DNA from: Zygnema circumcarinatum
Taxonomy: Eukaryota > Streptophyta > Zygnematophyceae > Zygnematales > Zygnemataceae
Reading direction: 5' to 3'
DNA: 63,513 nucleotides
NCBI GenBank assembly: GCA_037447605.1
Contig: CM074807.1
Location: 4,157,799 to 4,221,311, forward strand
In this document: in pieces, positions 37,351 through 62,048 of the stretch
Position numbering within the stretch: the stretch's first letter is position 1
How the letters are laid out: every line of letters begins with the position of its first letter
Position numbers and translations under genes: made by a program
The notes under the pieces: generated by a model
Databases searched by the model: none
What the model saw: only the letters and a program-made list of their open reading frames with translations
What the model was told of the DNA's origin: nothing

Positions 37351-39047
37351 CCTGAATGCCCTTCATTTTTCGTGTTACTCTTGAATTTAATACTTGCTCC
37401 GAGTCGGTGTGCATGAATGCTTCACGCTAGAGTAGGTTTGTGTGAAGTGATGTACGAGCCGAACGCTTGATCAACCAATCCATGACCATTGATTGCATCG
37501 AATGTGTGCCACTCGTTGCATGCAACATGCCTTCATTCAGTTGGAACCACTTCCACAAGCTGCGCATCTCCTTTGAAAAGAAGTGGAATGGTTGGCAAGA
37601 CTACACCCTGTGTATGCACTTTGGAGGTTCATATGATAATTTTCTATCCCTTAGTTTGCCATTGGTTGCCATTGAGTACAAAGGACTCTCTGCTCATAAA
37701 AAAAGCACACGCCAGAGCTTCTTTGTGGCAGAGGTAAAAAGGTTTTCGCATGTGACTCGTCAGTTTGCTGACGCAAACAAATAAAAAGAGAAGACGAAAT
37801 GCAGTTATCGGTTGCGTGGAGCACTCAAGGCTTGCCCCTCCCGCCCACTGCGCAGGGTGACAGATTGCGCCGTTCCTGGCCACCACTCAGGACTGCGCAC
37901 CAGGCTCTCGCCTGGCTCTGACCATGGCCGCTTTCTCCCATATTTCGAAGCCTACTCCTCAACTTATTCTTTGCGTTTGCTCTCGACTTGGTGGTGGTGG
38001 GGACTATAAAATCAGTCGTGCGCCGATCGAGACCTAGCTATAATCACTCAATGTCGCTGGTGTTGGCTGCGGATAAATGGTCTTTTCCTAGCGGCCATTC
38101 GTCTCGGGCGCTCCTAATTTTTTTCTTCTTTATGTTGTGTAAAGAGTCACTGAAGGCCAGCGTCACGTCCGACACCACCGTTCATTTGCTACTCACTACT
38201 CTTTGTGTGTGTAGGCAGTGGCCACAGTCTCTTCCCAAATATTTTTAGGTCGACATTTTGCTATTGATGTCATTATAGGCGCTCTTTTAGGCATGCTGGA
38301 GGCGCATGTTGCTCATCGTTTCCTCTGGATCCCTTGGAAAATCTCTGAAGGCTTGCATCATTCAGCTGTGAATCTCTGAAGGCTTGCATCATTCAACTGT
38401 GCAGTGCCTCTCTATGCAATCATATTGCTTTCAATCGCTCTCCAGTACAATTTATTCATCAAAATAGCCTGAATGCCCTTATATTTTTCGTGTTACTCTT
38501 GAATTTAATACTTGGCTTCGAGTCGGTGTGCATGAATGCTTCACGCCAGAGAAAGCATCTCGTGCCCAACTTGTGTGAAGTGATGAACGAACCGAACGCT
38601 TGATCAACCAATCCATGACCACTGATTGCATCAAATGTGTGCCACTCGTTGCATGCAACATGCCTTCATGCAGTTGAAACCACTTCCAAAAGCTGCGCAT
38701 CTCCCTTGAAAAGAAATGGAATGGATGGCGAGACTACACCCTATGCATGCACTTCAAAGGTTCATATGACATTCTTCATGCCATTGACTACCACCGAGTA
38801 CGAAGGACTCTCTGCTCATAAAAACGCACACGCCAGAGCTTCTTTGTGGCAGAGGCAAAAAGGTTTTCGCAAGTGACTCGTCAGTTTGCTGACGCAAAAA
38901 AATGAAAAGAGAAGATGGAAGGCAATGATCGGTTGCGTGGAGTACTCAAAGCTTGCCCCGGCCGCCCACTGCGCAGGGTGACAGACTGCCGCCCCCCTTT
39001 GACGAGGTCCCGCCGTTCTTGGCCACCACTCAGGACTGCTGCGCAAG
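36834..39047. repeat. Tandem segmental duplication, about 1.1 kb unit
   Basis: Copy 1 (36834 to about 37900) covers the PAP2 gene from codon 72 plus 3' flank; copy 2 (37918 to about 39047) repeats the same order with scattered substitutions and small indels. The flank is shared well beyond the gene, so this is a DNA-level duplication. Inside copy 2 a 32-bp piece of the gene end is itself doubled (38338-38369 and 38370-38401). Confidence 0.9.
37918..38490 (+). pseudogene. Truncated PAP2 duplicate
   Basis: Close copy of the PAP2 gene from codon 72 on. It lacks the first 71 codons, has a 2-nt net insertion in the TG repeat near 38205-38215 that shifts the frame after TTLCV, and carries a doubled 3' segment. 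The motifs KSVVRRSRP and PSGHSSR survive before the shift, but the nucleophilic His motif is out of frame. A functional enzyme is not expected. Confidence 0.9.
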
Positions 39048-39683
39048 GCCCGCAGGACCACTGCCTGCAAGCGGAGTTCAAGCTCAATATGGGGTTTCCT
39101 CACTGATATGACGAAACCATGCCGTGCAGATCGATGGGGAGTTCTGTGCAAACAAAAAATATAAATACATGGCGGCGACCCATCTGCCACATGTTCCGCT
39201 TCGCACGCAGGTGCGCCCCAACGAGACAATGCAGTGAGAACGAAAGCCCGGATCCACATCCGAAGCCCTGCGTCCTCATCAGTCTTCGTCCTCCTCTCTG
39301 CCCTCCAGAGCGAGCTGTCTGCTCCACGGCAGCCCCGCACGGGCATCCTCCTCCTCCTCGCGGCCCCCCAACCGGGCTCGCATCTGTTGCCCCATCACAG
39401 CATGCCCTGCACGTGCCACCTCTACCAGGTCAGCGTCTCGTAACAGAAGGCCTGCAGTCTCTGACACAGGAGCGCACTGACTGCCTGAGCCCCGGGGCTC
39501 CGGACAGTCTCTCTCAGCAAGCACTGTTTGCAGAGCAGAGAAATTTGGAAAGACCTCTCGCTCCTAAGGTTTGATGCATTCAGCAAGGGACACCTGCAGG
39601 CATGAAGATATGAACAAGCAAGCTCATCCTCGCCAAGTTTGCGATTCAGTTGTGCCGGGTCAGATAGACAAGCATCTTCCTCC

Positions 39684-53189
<13,506 letters not shown>

Positions 53190-53266
53190 GTCTCTCGAGA
53201 AAAGAATGGCTCCTCGAGCACATAGACAGCAAGCAAGCAAGCAGTCGTCTCCGATGCTGCAAAGGG

Positions 53267-53302
<36 letters not shown>

Positions 53303-53645
53303 CCTCCCTCCCTCTCTCGCCAAGGCGAGGCGGGCGCGCTGTGCGAGGGCGCTGTGCGCCACGTGGGGCCGCGAGCAGCCCGCAGGCGTGGCCCCGCGCC
53401 GCGTGGCGCGCGCGCATTGGCGCGCTCCGCCACCTGCGCACTCCCGCCCTGCCCGACCGTACGGAGTTGTACGGCCGCAACCAGTCTCATGCTCGCGGCT
53501 TCCGTACGGGCGCCGTCGTACGTTTCAGTACGGACGGGCGGATGGACGAAAAAGTACAGTACTGTAGCTCCCTCCCTCCCGCGGTCCCGACTCGACGCGA
53601 CTCGACTCGAGGCCGCCGGAGAGGAGGGAGAAGAGAGAAGAGCAT

Positions 53646-53706
<61 letters not shown>

Positions 53707-53822
53707 CGCTGGCGGCCGGCCAGAGCAGAGGAGCAAGGGCCTTCCCGGGGAGGCGGGGCCGTCGCGGAGGCACGCTGGCAGACAGCAAGCCGCCCACATT
53801 TCTGCTCCCGTTTGGCCCGCAG
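53190..53822. promoter_or_regulatory. Divergent ABCC-2 / PARG-B control region
   Basis: About 630 bp between the ABCC-2 start (53189, -) and the first assigned PARG-B exon (53823, +). It holds (CTGC)n/(CTCC)n repeats at about 53269-53313, a GC-rich block with CCACGTGG at 53359-53366, repeated CGTACGG-like motifs near 53458-53540 and a (CT)n tract at 53651-53704. The CpG richness and G-box suit a shared promoter. The missing PARG-B first exon with its start codon probably lies here; an ATG at 53542 is one candidate. Confidence 0.45.
53651..53704. repeat. (CT)n microsatellite, about 54 bp
   Basis: Perfect CT tract between ABCC-2 and PARG-B. CT tracts downstream of plant transcription starts can act as promoter elements, but here this is only a possibility. 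Confidence 0.95.
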
Positions 53823-56800
53823 CTCTCGGGCGACAGCGGCGGCCACCCGTACTCATGGCCGCCAGAAGTGGAGGACGCCTTCCGCTCCATCTCTCGGGGG
53901 CCCTCCACGAGCCAGGTGGCTGGCGGAGAGGCGCTGGCGGATGCAATCATAGACATTCGGCGCCAGCTGTCCTTGAGCGATGGCAACCCGCGACTCACCG
54001 CTGGCCTGCGGGTTTTCTTCGAGGAGGTAAGCATGGCTGGAGTAGGGAGGGAGGGAGGGAGGGACGGAGGGAGGGAGGGAGGGAGGGAGGGACGGAGGGA
54101 GGGTTTCTCTGGTTTGACGCGGCCCCATCTTAGCTGACGAGATTTGGAACGTCTACGTGGACCACTTACTTCTCGACCCTTTACGTTGGCAGAGCGCTTC
54201 CTTGCAAGGCTCCGAAGAGGTTAAAGTTGCTAACACATCTTCTCCTACTTCGTTTTATGTGGTGAATTCTTTGAACCGGTTCGTTTTCTATTAGTAGGAC
54301 TACAACTTTATTGCGACGTCCAATGATGAAAGCATGTCTCCCTCAGACGAAAAAAGTAGACAACTTGCTTTCAGTGGACAAAGTGGACAAAAAGAATGGG
54401 GCGATTTTTTTCGCCATATTCAAGGATATAACAAGTGTTTGTGGAATGATGGAGCCTTACAATGCCAAGGTCGCGGAGTCAACAATTTCCCGAATGTCTA
54501 GTTGTGTTTTAGACCCGCAGTCACCTGCATTTTCTAAAATGCTTCCCACATTGTATGCTTTGACACGTGAAGGTTTAAATGTTTAAATGCTGTCGAGCTA
54601 CACTGTGGAATTGCGCTGGGTTCAGTCGCTTTGCTTTGGTTATACTTTGTTATAACGAGGCGCGCATTTTCCCATTCAATGCGGCTTACCACGCTTGCCA
54701 TTGAGGTTGGAAATGCAAGTCACTTAAAAAATTGCTCACCAAGCCACTACTGACAGCAGTTGGAAGAAAGAAAAGGAATGAGCAGGTCCCAAGGGATGGT
54801 TACCGCTTGGATGTGATATACTCAGGAGCAAAGAAGCCATTTGGATTACCATTAGGAGTGATTTATTAAAGTACTCAATTGCTACTGAAAATATAAGACC
54901 CTTCAGTTTTAGGCGAGGATATCATCATTCGCTCCCCGTGCTTTACGGTTTTAAACATTCGGATGTAGATAGCTTGCGCAATTTACCCATTACTTTCACC
55001 CATTGTTTCCTCTGTCGTTCACAATGAATGCTGTGAACCCTTCCTCAATCTTCTTCTTTTTGCCATTGCATTGAAAAGGTCAGAAAATTTAAAAAAAATG
55101 ACTTAGTGATCTCAAACAACTGATAAATGCCTTGCGTCGTTGCCCTTTCGTAAACAGCCTTCTAGTGAAGGTCAGTCTCGGCGGGGTCTGATGCCATGAC
55201 CCAAATCCTTGCAGGTGCTGGAGGAGAGCAAGGCAACGGAGTTCTTTTGTAGCACATTGCCGTTCATGGCTTCTTTGGCATTACGACTGCCCGAACTTCT
55301 CATGTCGCAAGCGGTTGGAGCTGCTGAGGCTGCCCAGCAAGCATGCAGCGAATCAGGGAGCAGTAATCACAGCCGCAGCCCTCCCCAAATGCGGCTGCAG
55401 ATTCTCCACGAACAGCAGCCAGGACTCGTTCTTATCTCTCAGGTGGCCCATGAACTGCATGCAGGGCCAGTAGTTATCTTCCAATAAGCGTGTGAGGCTG
55501 ATGCTGTAGTGGCGATGCCTCTGCTTGTATGCCTTCGAGCGTCGTTAACTGTGAATGCAATCGTAGTCAAGCATGCAAACCGTCGATGTTGTCCAAAATT
55601 CTGGGCCATTTGCTTGCTGCAACCATGCTGTTCATGCTGCTGAATCACTGAAAAGAGTTTCTTAGCCAAAGTGAATTGCATTCCCAAGACTATCTACTGA
55701 CGTGCAGGCCCATCTTGGAGCCCATCCATGATGTGCAATGTCTTGTGTTTCAAGTGTTCATATCCGAGTGGTATCTTTATCCTTCGGGAAATGACTTGAC
55801 TTTTGTATTGCCTCTTGTTTTCGAATTCCAATATATTTCAAAGGAGTGGACAGCTTGCCATTTACCGAATGCATTTCGAGATGATTTGCGTCATGAACGA
55901 ATATATGATTGTTATTGATTGTCCTATGACGGCTTCTAAATTTCCTGACTCTTTGTCTGCTTTCAGGAGCTTGCCGCAGCGCTGCTTGTTGGGGCCTTCT
56001 TCTGTGTCTATCCAACAACTGGCAGAGCACAAGGTCGACTCCCTGAGATTAATTTCGACCGCCTTTTTTCGTACGCTGCTACAACCTTCTGTGTTTATTC
56101 ATTGAGCAGTAGATTTTCAGTGAATGTTGGCCCAGAAGTAAACATTTGAAGTCTCGTGTATTCTTGAATTTGCCCTCTTGAAACGATTTGACTGCCTGTG
56201 TAGTTCCCCTTCATACACATACCCTTTTCCATTGTGCATCCTTTTTTGCGCATTGCATGGTGCAGGAGCGTGTTCGAGCCCGGGCAGGCGCAGGAGAGCA
56301 AGCTGCAGTGCCTCCTGCACTACTTTTCGCGTGTGCGCAGCGAAATGCCGCTTGGGAGTGTTTCCTTTGAGAGGAAAGTGCTCCCAAAGAATGGCTCCGC
56401 GAGTCTGCAAGCTGCTGGTGCTATTGGTGGCGGTGGTGGCAGCAGCGGCGGCAGCAGCGGTGCAGGGCTTCCCCCGGCAGTTCCGGAGGCCGACTTTTGG
56501 AAAGCCCGAAAGACTCCTCTGTGCAAGTTCACGGTACGAGCTCATATACAATGTGCCACTGTAGGCAGTTAGTGGTTGGAAGCTGCTTTAGGGGTTCTTG
56601 GTTGTGTACCGCAATCTTGCTCACTTACTCTATGCCAGTTTACCACCCCCCCCCCACCCCCCTTTTTTCTTTTCTTTTCCTCTTTCGCCCTCCCATCTTT
56701 GTTCTTTTTCAAAGAACGAGCCCCTGGGTGCATTTGATGTTGGCATAGGTCGTGCTAGTAACTTTCCCACGTGTTGAAGGCTGCTATGCCTCTGCAGTAT

Positions 56801-59800
56801 CCACCTCTTGCCTTCATTCTACCTACCTTCCTAGGCTAATGGCTTACGGAGGCCATATACTATATTCTTCCGTTTCTCTGTTGGAAACGCTCGTCAAGAG
56901 CGTTAACTGCTCGGTGTTCATGTAGGAATGGAACTAGTGCTTGTTGCAATGGAAGAAGACTTTTTTCTGACATAGACTGCGACTTCTTCCTCTTTTTCAA
57001 AAAGGAAGGACTGAGTACATTGAAGTGCCATCATGTTGAAGCATTTTTCTATGTATGCAAAAAGTCTCCTTGCACGTGATGACAATTGTCCTATGGAATA
57101 AACCATACTCTGCTAGCTTCTATACCGTTGTGATTCACTGGCACTGGACGGTTTTACTGCATACGCAGATATTACCAACTGGAACTATTGAGGATGAAGG
57201 AAGGGATTGCCTGCAAGTGGACTTTGCCAACGCCTTCCTGGGAGGTGGAGTTCTTGGCTATGGCTGCGTGCAGGCAAGCGCCCACTCGTTGGACCTTTGC
57301 GCCTGTTTTCATGACAGAGAGTGCAGATAGTAGAGCAACGAGAGGGTTAGCCTCCACGTTGAGGAAGCTATGGAACAGAATGGTAGGCATTGCGAAGAAA
57401 ATGCTATTGGCTGCTGGCAAAGGACGGGAGGGAGACTGGAGGTTTAAGTGTGATGAAACGATAGAATGTTGAAATTGTTGTGGCGAGATGGATGGCAGGC
57501 TTCTTGCTCGTTTTCGAAAGTTGATGATGAGATTTGGCGAGCAGGAGGAAAATCACGCTCTTGGGGAAAACAAGTTGCATGAATCCTGGAAATGCCGTTT
57601 TGAAGCAGCTCTTCTGGAATGCTGAGGACATGATAAGGGCCACTGTTCAGATCTGGAAACTGGTTCGTGGATGTTCAAGGACCGAGTCTGTCCTGCTTGA
57701 GGTTGAAAACTATACTGACTGAACAAACCATGTGGGAGAATACTGGCAGTCTGGTTTGATTGGGGGCTGATACTTCTTGGGATACGCAGAACTTAAGACA
57801 TACTGAGAGGTTGACGTGGGGGGGCAGTGCAGGAGGAGATCTGGTTTGTCATCTATCCCGAGCTGATCACAGGGATGTTGTTCCTCTCAGCAATGGCAGA
57901 CAATGAAACCATTGAGATCGTCGGGGCGGAGAGGTTCAGCCGCTATACAGGGTGAGCTTGTAACATGCTGCAGGAGGACTGTAGGAGATGCATTATGCTT
58001 GTTGTTCGGTGCAATTGGCTCGTCTGTTGAAGTTGGCGCGATCACGATGTTTCCTGCAATGAAGGGAATGTGCTGTAGAAACTGTTTAGTTGACTATCGA
58101 TCATCGTCCATGGAATTCCCTTCCTATGGTTGCGTGTCATTTGCCTCGAAGACCTAGTTGTACACTTCGAATTCTGGGGTTGAGTATTATTCATGCTTCA
58201 AATCTTTCTCAGAGGCTGTCAGGGAGTTCATCTTATGCACGGTAATTCCTGCAGAGACTCTCGACTACAATATGAAGCGACGAGACACTTGAGATCGGAA
58301 CATAAGAATGGAAACTTTCTTCCTGCTTGGCTATAACTCTTTCTGTACTGTTTCCTGAGGGAGCAGGTACGCTTCCTCCTTCCGGTTTGCCCGTGACTTC
58401 AAAGACACGACTTTGAGGGACGCTTTGGGCCGCCGACAGACGAGGATTGTGGCCATGGATGCCACCGCCAATGCCGGGGAGAGGCAGTTTCGTGCCACTG
58501 CAATGCTAAGGTGAGAGCTTAGGGCAGGGGGTTTACGGTTTAGGGGGAAATGGAGGGGAAGGAGTTTGCAAGAGGGAAGTGGCCACTCGTACATCATGAA
58601 CTATGAGGATGAACATTGTCGAGGGGCACGTACTGTTTACCAATTTCATGTGCATAGTTCGATCCTATGCGTGATCCTATGTGCATGGACTGGGAATGTT
58701 CTGTCACAGGTTTTCTGTTCTCTGATCCGCATTGACCACGGGTTTTTTTACCAGGGATTTGAACAAGGCCTTCTGCGGCTTCCTGGACCATGCATCCATT
58801 AGAAGGTACGCCGGAGCGCCGCCTCGCCCCAGCGGGGGCAGCAACTCACCAGATGGCATTGCGGCAGGGGAAGCTCGAGCAGCAGTCAATCAGAATGCGG
58901 CAGGAAGTGGAACACATGAAGGAGAACTTAGGGCAACTGACACACCACAAACAATAAGCACCCCTAGGAGAGGCCCTGTGGAGGAAAGCCTGAGCAGGGA
59001 CAGCATACTTCAGAATGGCAAGAGGCAGCGGTGGACCTATGCTGGCATAGTGAACCTGCAGGCTGAAGGGGGGGAGCTTGGAGCGAGGCTTGAATCTCGG
59101 GAGGACAGCTCGGAGGCTGAGGTTAAATGGCAGCAGAGGCGAAATGGTGGTGGGGAAATGGCCGACGGGGAGGGAAGGCAAGGAAGGTTGCTTCTGCAGG
59201 AGTCGGCTGCTGCGGCAAACGAGCAAACGAGTTCTGGAGACTTTTCGAGGAGAGGTGCAGGAGACGGGGGTTCAGGGTGGGGGGCTCGGGATAGAAGTGG
59301 AGAGGGCAGCGGGACAGGTGGCGTTCTGCGATTGGCTGGAGGAGAGCCGTCGAGTGGGGCAACAGTGGGGACAGGGTCCACGGCCGGGTCGGGATCAGCT
59401 ACGGGAATGGTAGGGGGAGGGAGCATGGACAATGGAAGCGCGGATGAAGAGAAGGAGGATTTGGCGAATGAAAATGACAGGATTGGAGAGAGGAGTCAGG
59501 GAGGGCAAGGGAGGCCTGAGAGTAACGCGGGTAGCTTTGAGGGGAGTGAGGAAGGAGCAAAGGAAGGTGAGGGAGTTTTTGGGTGGTCGCAGAGGAATAA
59601 CATCGGTGTTGCGACAGGAAATTGGGGTTGTGGGGCGTTCGGAGGTGACTTGGAGGTGAAGAGCATTTTGCAATGGTTGGCCGCCTCGCAGGTAGCGTGC
59701 TAAGTCCTTAGACGAGAGGCCCTTTGACGAAAGTGAAAATGCTTGGTGGCAAGCAAGCAAAATGGCGGCAGGGGTTCTTCCTCCTCAGCTTGTGCAGCTG

Positions 59801-62048
59801 CAAATCCGAGTTGCCGATGATTGGGATTGACCTTAATAATGTAAAGGAAGGCTGCGTTGGCTTCTTCTTTTACATCAGTTTAGTTACAGTTTTATCTTTG
59901 ACATCAATTCCAGGGATGTGTTGCCAGGCTGGCCGGCCCTTTGTACTCTACTTCCCCTTTCAAGACCGCCGTGCGACCCGATTGCATGAGGTGTGCAGAA
60001 GTCTCAGCCTACTTAGTAGCAACGAATTCAAATTGAGTGTAGGGTTTTCTTCCAAATTTGGAAAAACACATGAGGACAATGCCTTCTGTGTATAGGGATG
60101 TGAGGGCCAAGGCACCACCGTTTGTGAAATTTATATGACTCTTGCGTGCGGAGTACCTTAGAGATACTGTCAATTCATGTAAGGATAGTTTGCGCTTTGA
60201 GACAGGGGATAGATGAAGGGGAGGAAGGCCTTTGACAGAGTAAGGGAGAGAACGAACAAGAGAGAAATATTGAGTAAAGCGTATTTTTTGTTCTCCATCA
60301 TTTTGCAATTTATGACGATTGAACTTTTTAATATTGATATAATTTTACCTTGTTTCTGGAGGAGGTTGATATGACAGGTTACAAGCTGGATTCAAACGGA
60401 AAGCTGGACAGTTGGCGAGTTATGGCATGTAGTTTCAAGTTATGGAAGGGCGAGGGTGCGACATGAAGTGCATGCCGGCTTCTTCGACTGGCTCCGCCCT
60501 CCACTAGATTCAGGTATCTGCTTCTCTTCTTCTTTTCTTCTTCTCTCTTCTGCTCGTTCGTCCGCAGGAATGGACATCACGCTCATTGAATGGGAGTACT
60601 CTTGAAGTATGTAGAGATGATGCGAATTGTTTGGGCTTATTTTTTTGTCAAGTGCTTTGTAATCTGCAGCCACGAACTTGCCCACTGTGTAGAGATAGCG
60701 ATAGACAGGTGGTAGGGAGCATAGGGAGTGCCCGGGACTGAGTAAAAGGATGTGTAAAATAATCAAGAAAAGGTTGGAAAGTATAATCAATGGTAGAGAA
60801 TCATCAGCAGCTTTATATTGACTTGCGTCCCTAGATTCGGATTTAAGCCAATCCTTGAAGACAAGAATCCAATCTGAAGAAATTAGTGCCTGACTCCCTT
60901 TCAGATCTTAGATGTCAATCTTCCAAGGCGAGTTTGACGTAATCATGCTGCAATTTGTGAGCTTCGGCCTCTCTCCAGCTTTATCTATTCCAATTCTCCT
61001 TGGCCTGCTGTGATCTTTGTTAGGAATCTTAGTTACCAACTTAATATGTCTCCTGTAACTTGCAAAGTTTTCATGTCCATTTCATAGGAAAGGCCCAGGT
61101 AGGCTGCTTTAACTCCCTTACTCAGCGTTGATCCTGCGTCTGCTCTACTTTACAATTCCCACATGTAGTCAAATATCGGCAGAGTAATTCTAGCATCTCT
61201 TTGTAGAGAGAAACCCCGGCATTGAGGTGATGCGAGCTTTTGTCGTGGCACAGGAGCTGCAGCTTGCAGGGCTCTCCAAGCTTGGAGGAGAAATTTCAGA
61301 AGGTCAGAGCAGCCCAGATTCTGGAAGGGCTCGTAGCTGAGGTCAGGAAACGAACTGTCTCTCCCGCCTTATGCTAATGTGTTATTTTGGGGGATTGCAC
61401 TTTGCTGCAGATTCTCCAAAAGCCAAGAAAAGGAGGCTAAATACAGAGTTGAGGACGTCCCAGAAGACTCGGACTGAAGAGGCGGACCCTGAGCATGCTT
61501 TCGAGGAACTGCTTACGGTGCCTTGTAGAGGAGAGCATTGGGAAGAGGACGACGACTCGGCTCGGCACGGGGATGAATTGGATAATGATAATGACCAAAT
61601 GAAGCTGCAGAGTATACGTCTCAGAAACCAGCCCTCTCCGGTGAAACATTTCTGGAAAGATGAACAACATCTAAGAAGAGATGGGAGTAGAAGTGTCACC
61701 CAATCAAATGGAAGAAAGGGCGTCCGTGAGGACGGACTGGCCGGCGACTCAAGTTCAGAGGAGAGAGGGGACTGCCTACAGAGAGAGACGAATGCTGACA
61801 CTGTGGAGTGGATTTTGAAAGGCAATAAGAGGCGGGGGGAAGCCTGCGAGGCAAGTGGAGGTTTGCACGAGCGGAGAGCAAGTGAGACTGCCGATGCGAA
61901 GGCAGATTGTGAAGAACGATTCTTGGGTTGGGCACACGCTGCCAACTGGGGGCAGAGGGAGAGGGATCCGCAGGGCAGCACGCAGAAAAAACACACGCAG
62001 ACCTGCGAGTGGGAAGGTTCAAAAACGCCGTCACCACCCTCCTCGTAG
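53823..62048 (+). CDS. Poly(ADP-ribose) glycohydrolase paralogue B (PARG-B)
   Basis: Predicted PARG with an extended architecture. Exons: 53823-54026 (5' end incomplete), 55215-55442, 55967-56070, 56266-56533, 57169-57273, 57833-57951, 58367-58510, 58755-59691, 59928-59990, 61227-61302 and 61411-62048 (TAG), in phase. Landmarks: [31 protein letters not shown], catalytic [62 protein letters not shown] and [13 protein letters not shown]. Asp, Gln-Glu-Glu and the Gly triplet are intact. Unlike the other two copies it has a Gly/Ser-rich loop in exon 56266-56533, about 250 disordered residues in exon 58755-59691 and a charged C-terminal tail with a basic NLS-like patch (KAKKRRL). The intron between GCVQ and EEI has a GC donor (CAG/GCAAGC). 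If the donor at 59990 is not used, translation stops at 60095. Confidence 0.86.
54042..54105. repeat. (GGGA)n repeat in PARG-B intron
   Basis: GGGA/GGAC tetramers start about 15 bp after the first assigned donor (54026/54027). G-rich on the transcribed sense strand. Confidence 0.9.
58830..59600 (+). other. Disordered insert within the PARG-B catalytic domain
   Basis: Part of exon 58755-59691. It codes for Gly, Ser, Glu, Arg and Gln-rich sequence without recognisable fold (for example [20 protein letters not shown]) between RDLNKAF and ATGNWGCG. The matching segment is about 30-40 residues in PARG-A and PARG-C. The frame is open throughout and flanked by conserved sequence, so it is probably translated. 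Confidence 0.8.

Noticed and set aside
54311-54586. 92-codon plus-strand frame in PARG-B intron 1
   Set aside because: Lies wholly in an intron, lacks a recognisable domain and partner exons; may be a transposon relic but nothing supports a call.
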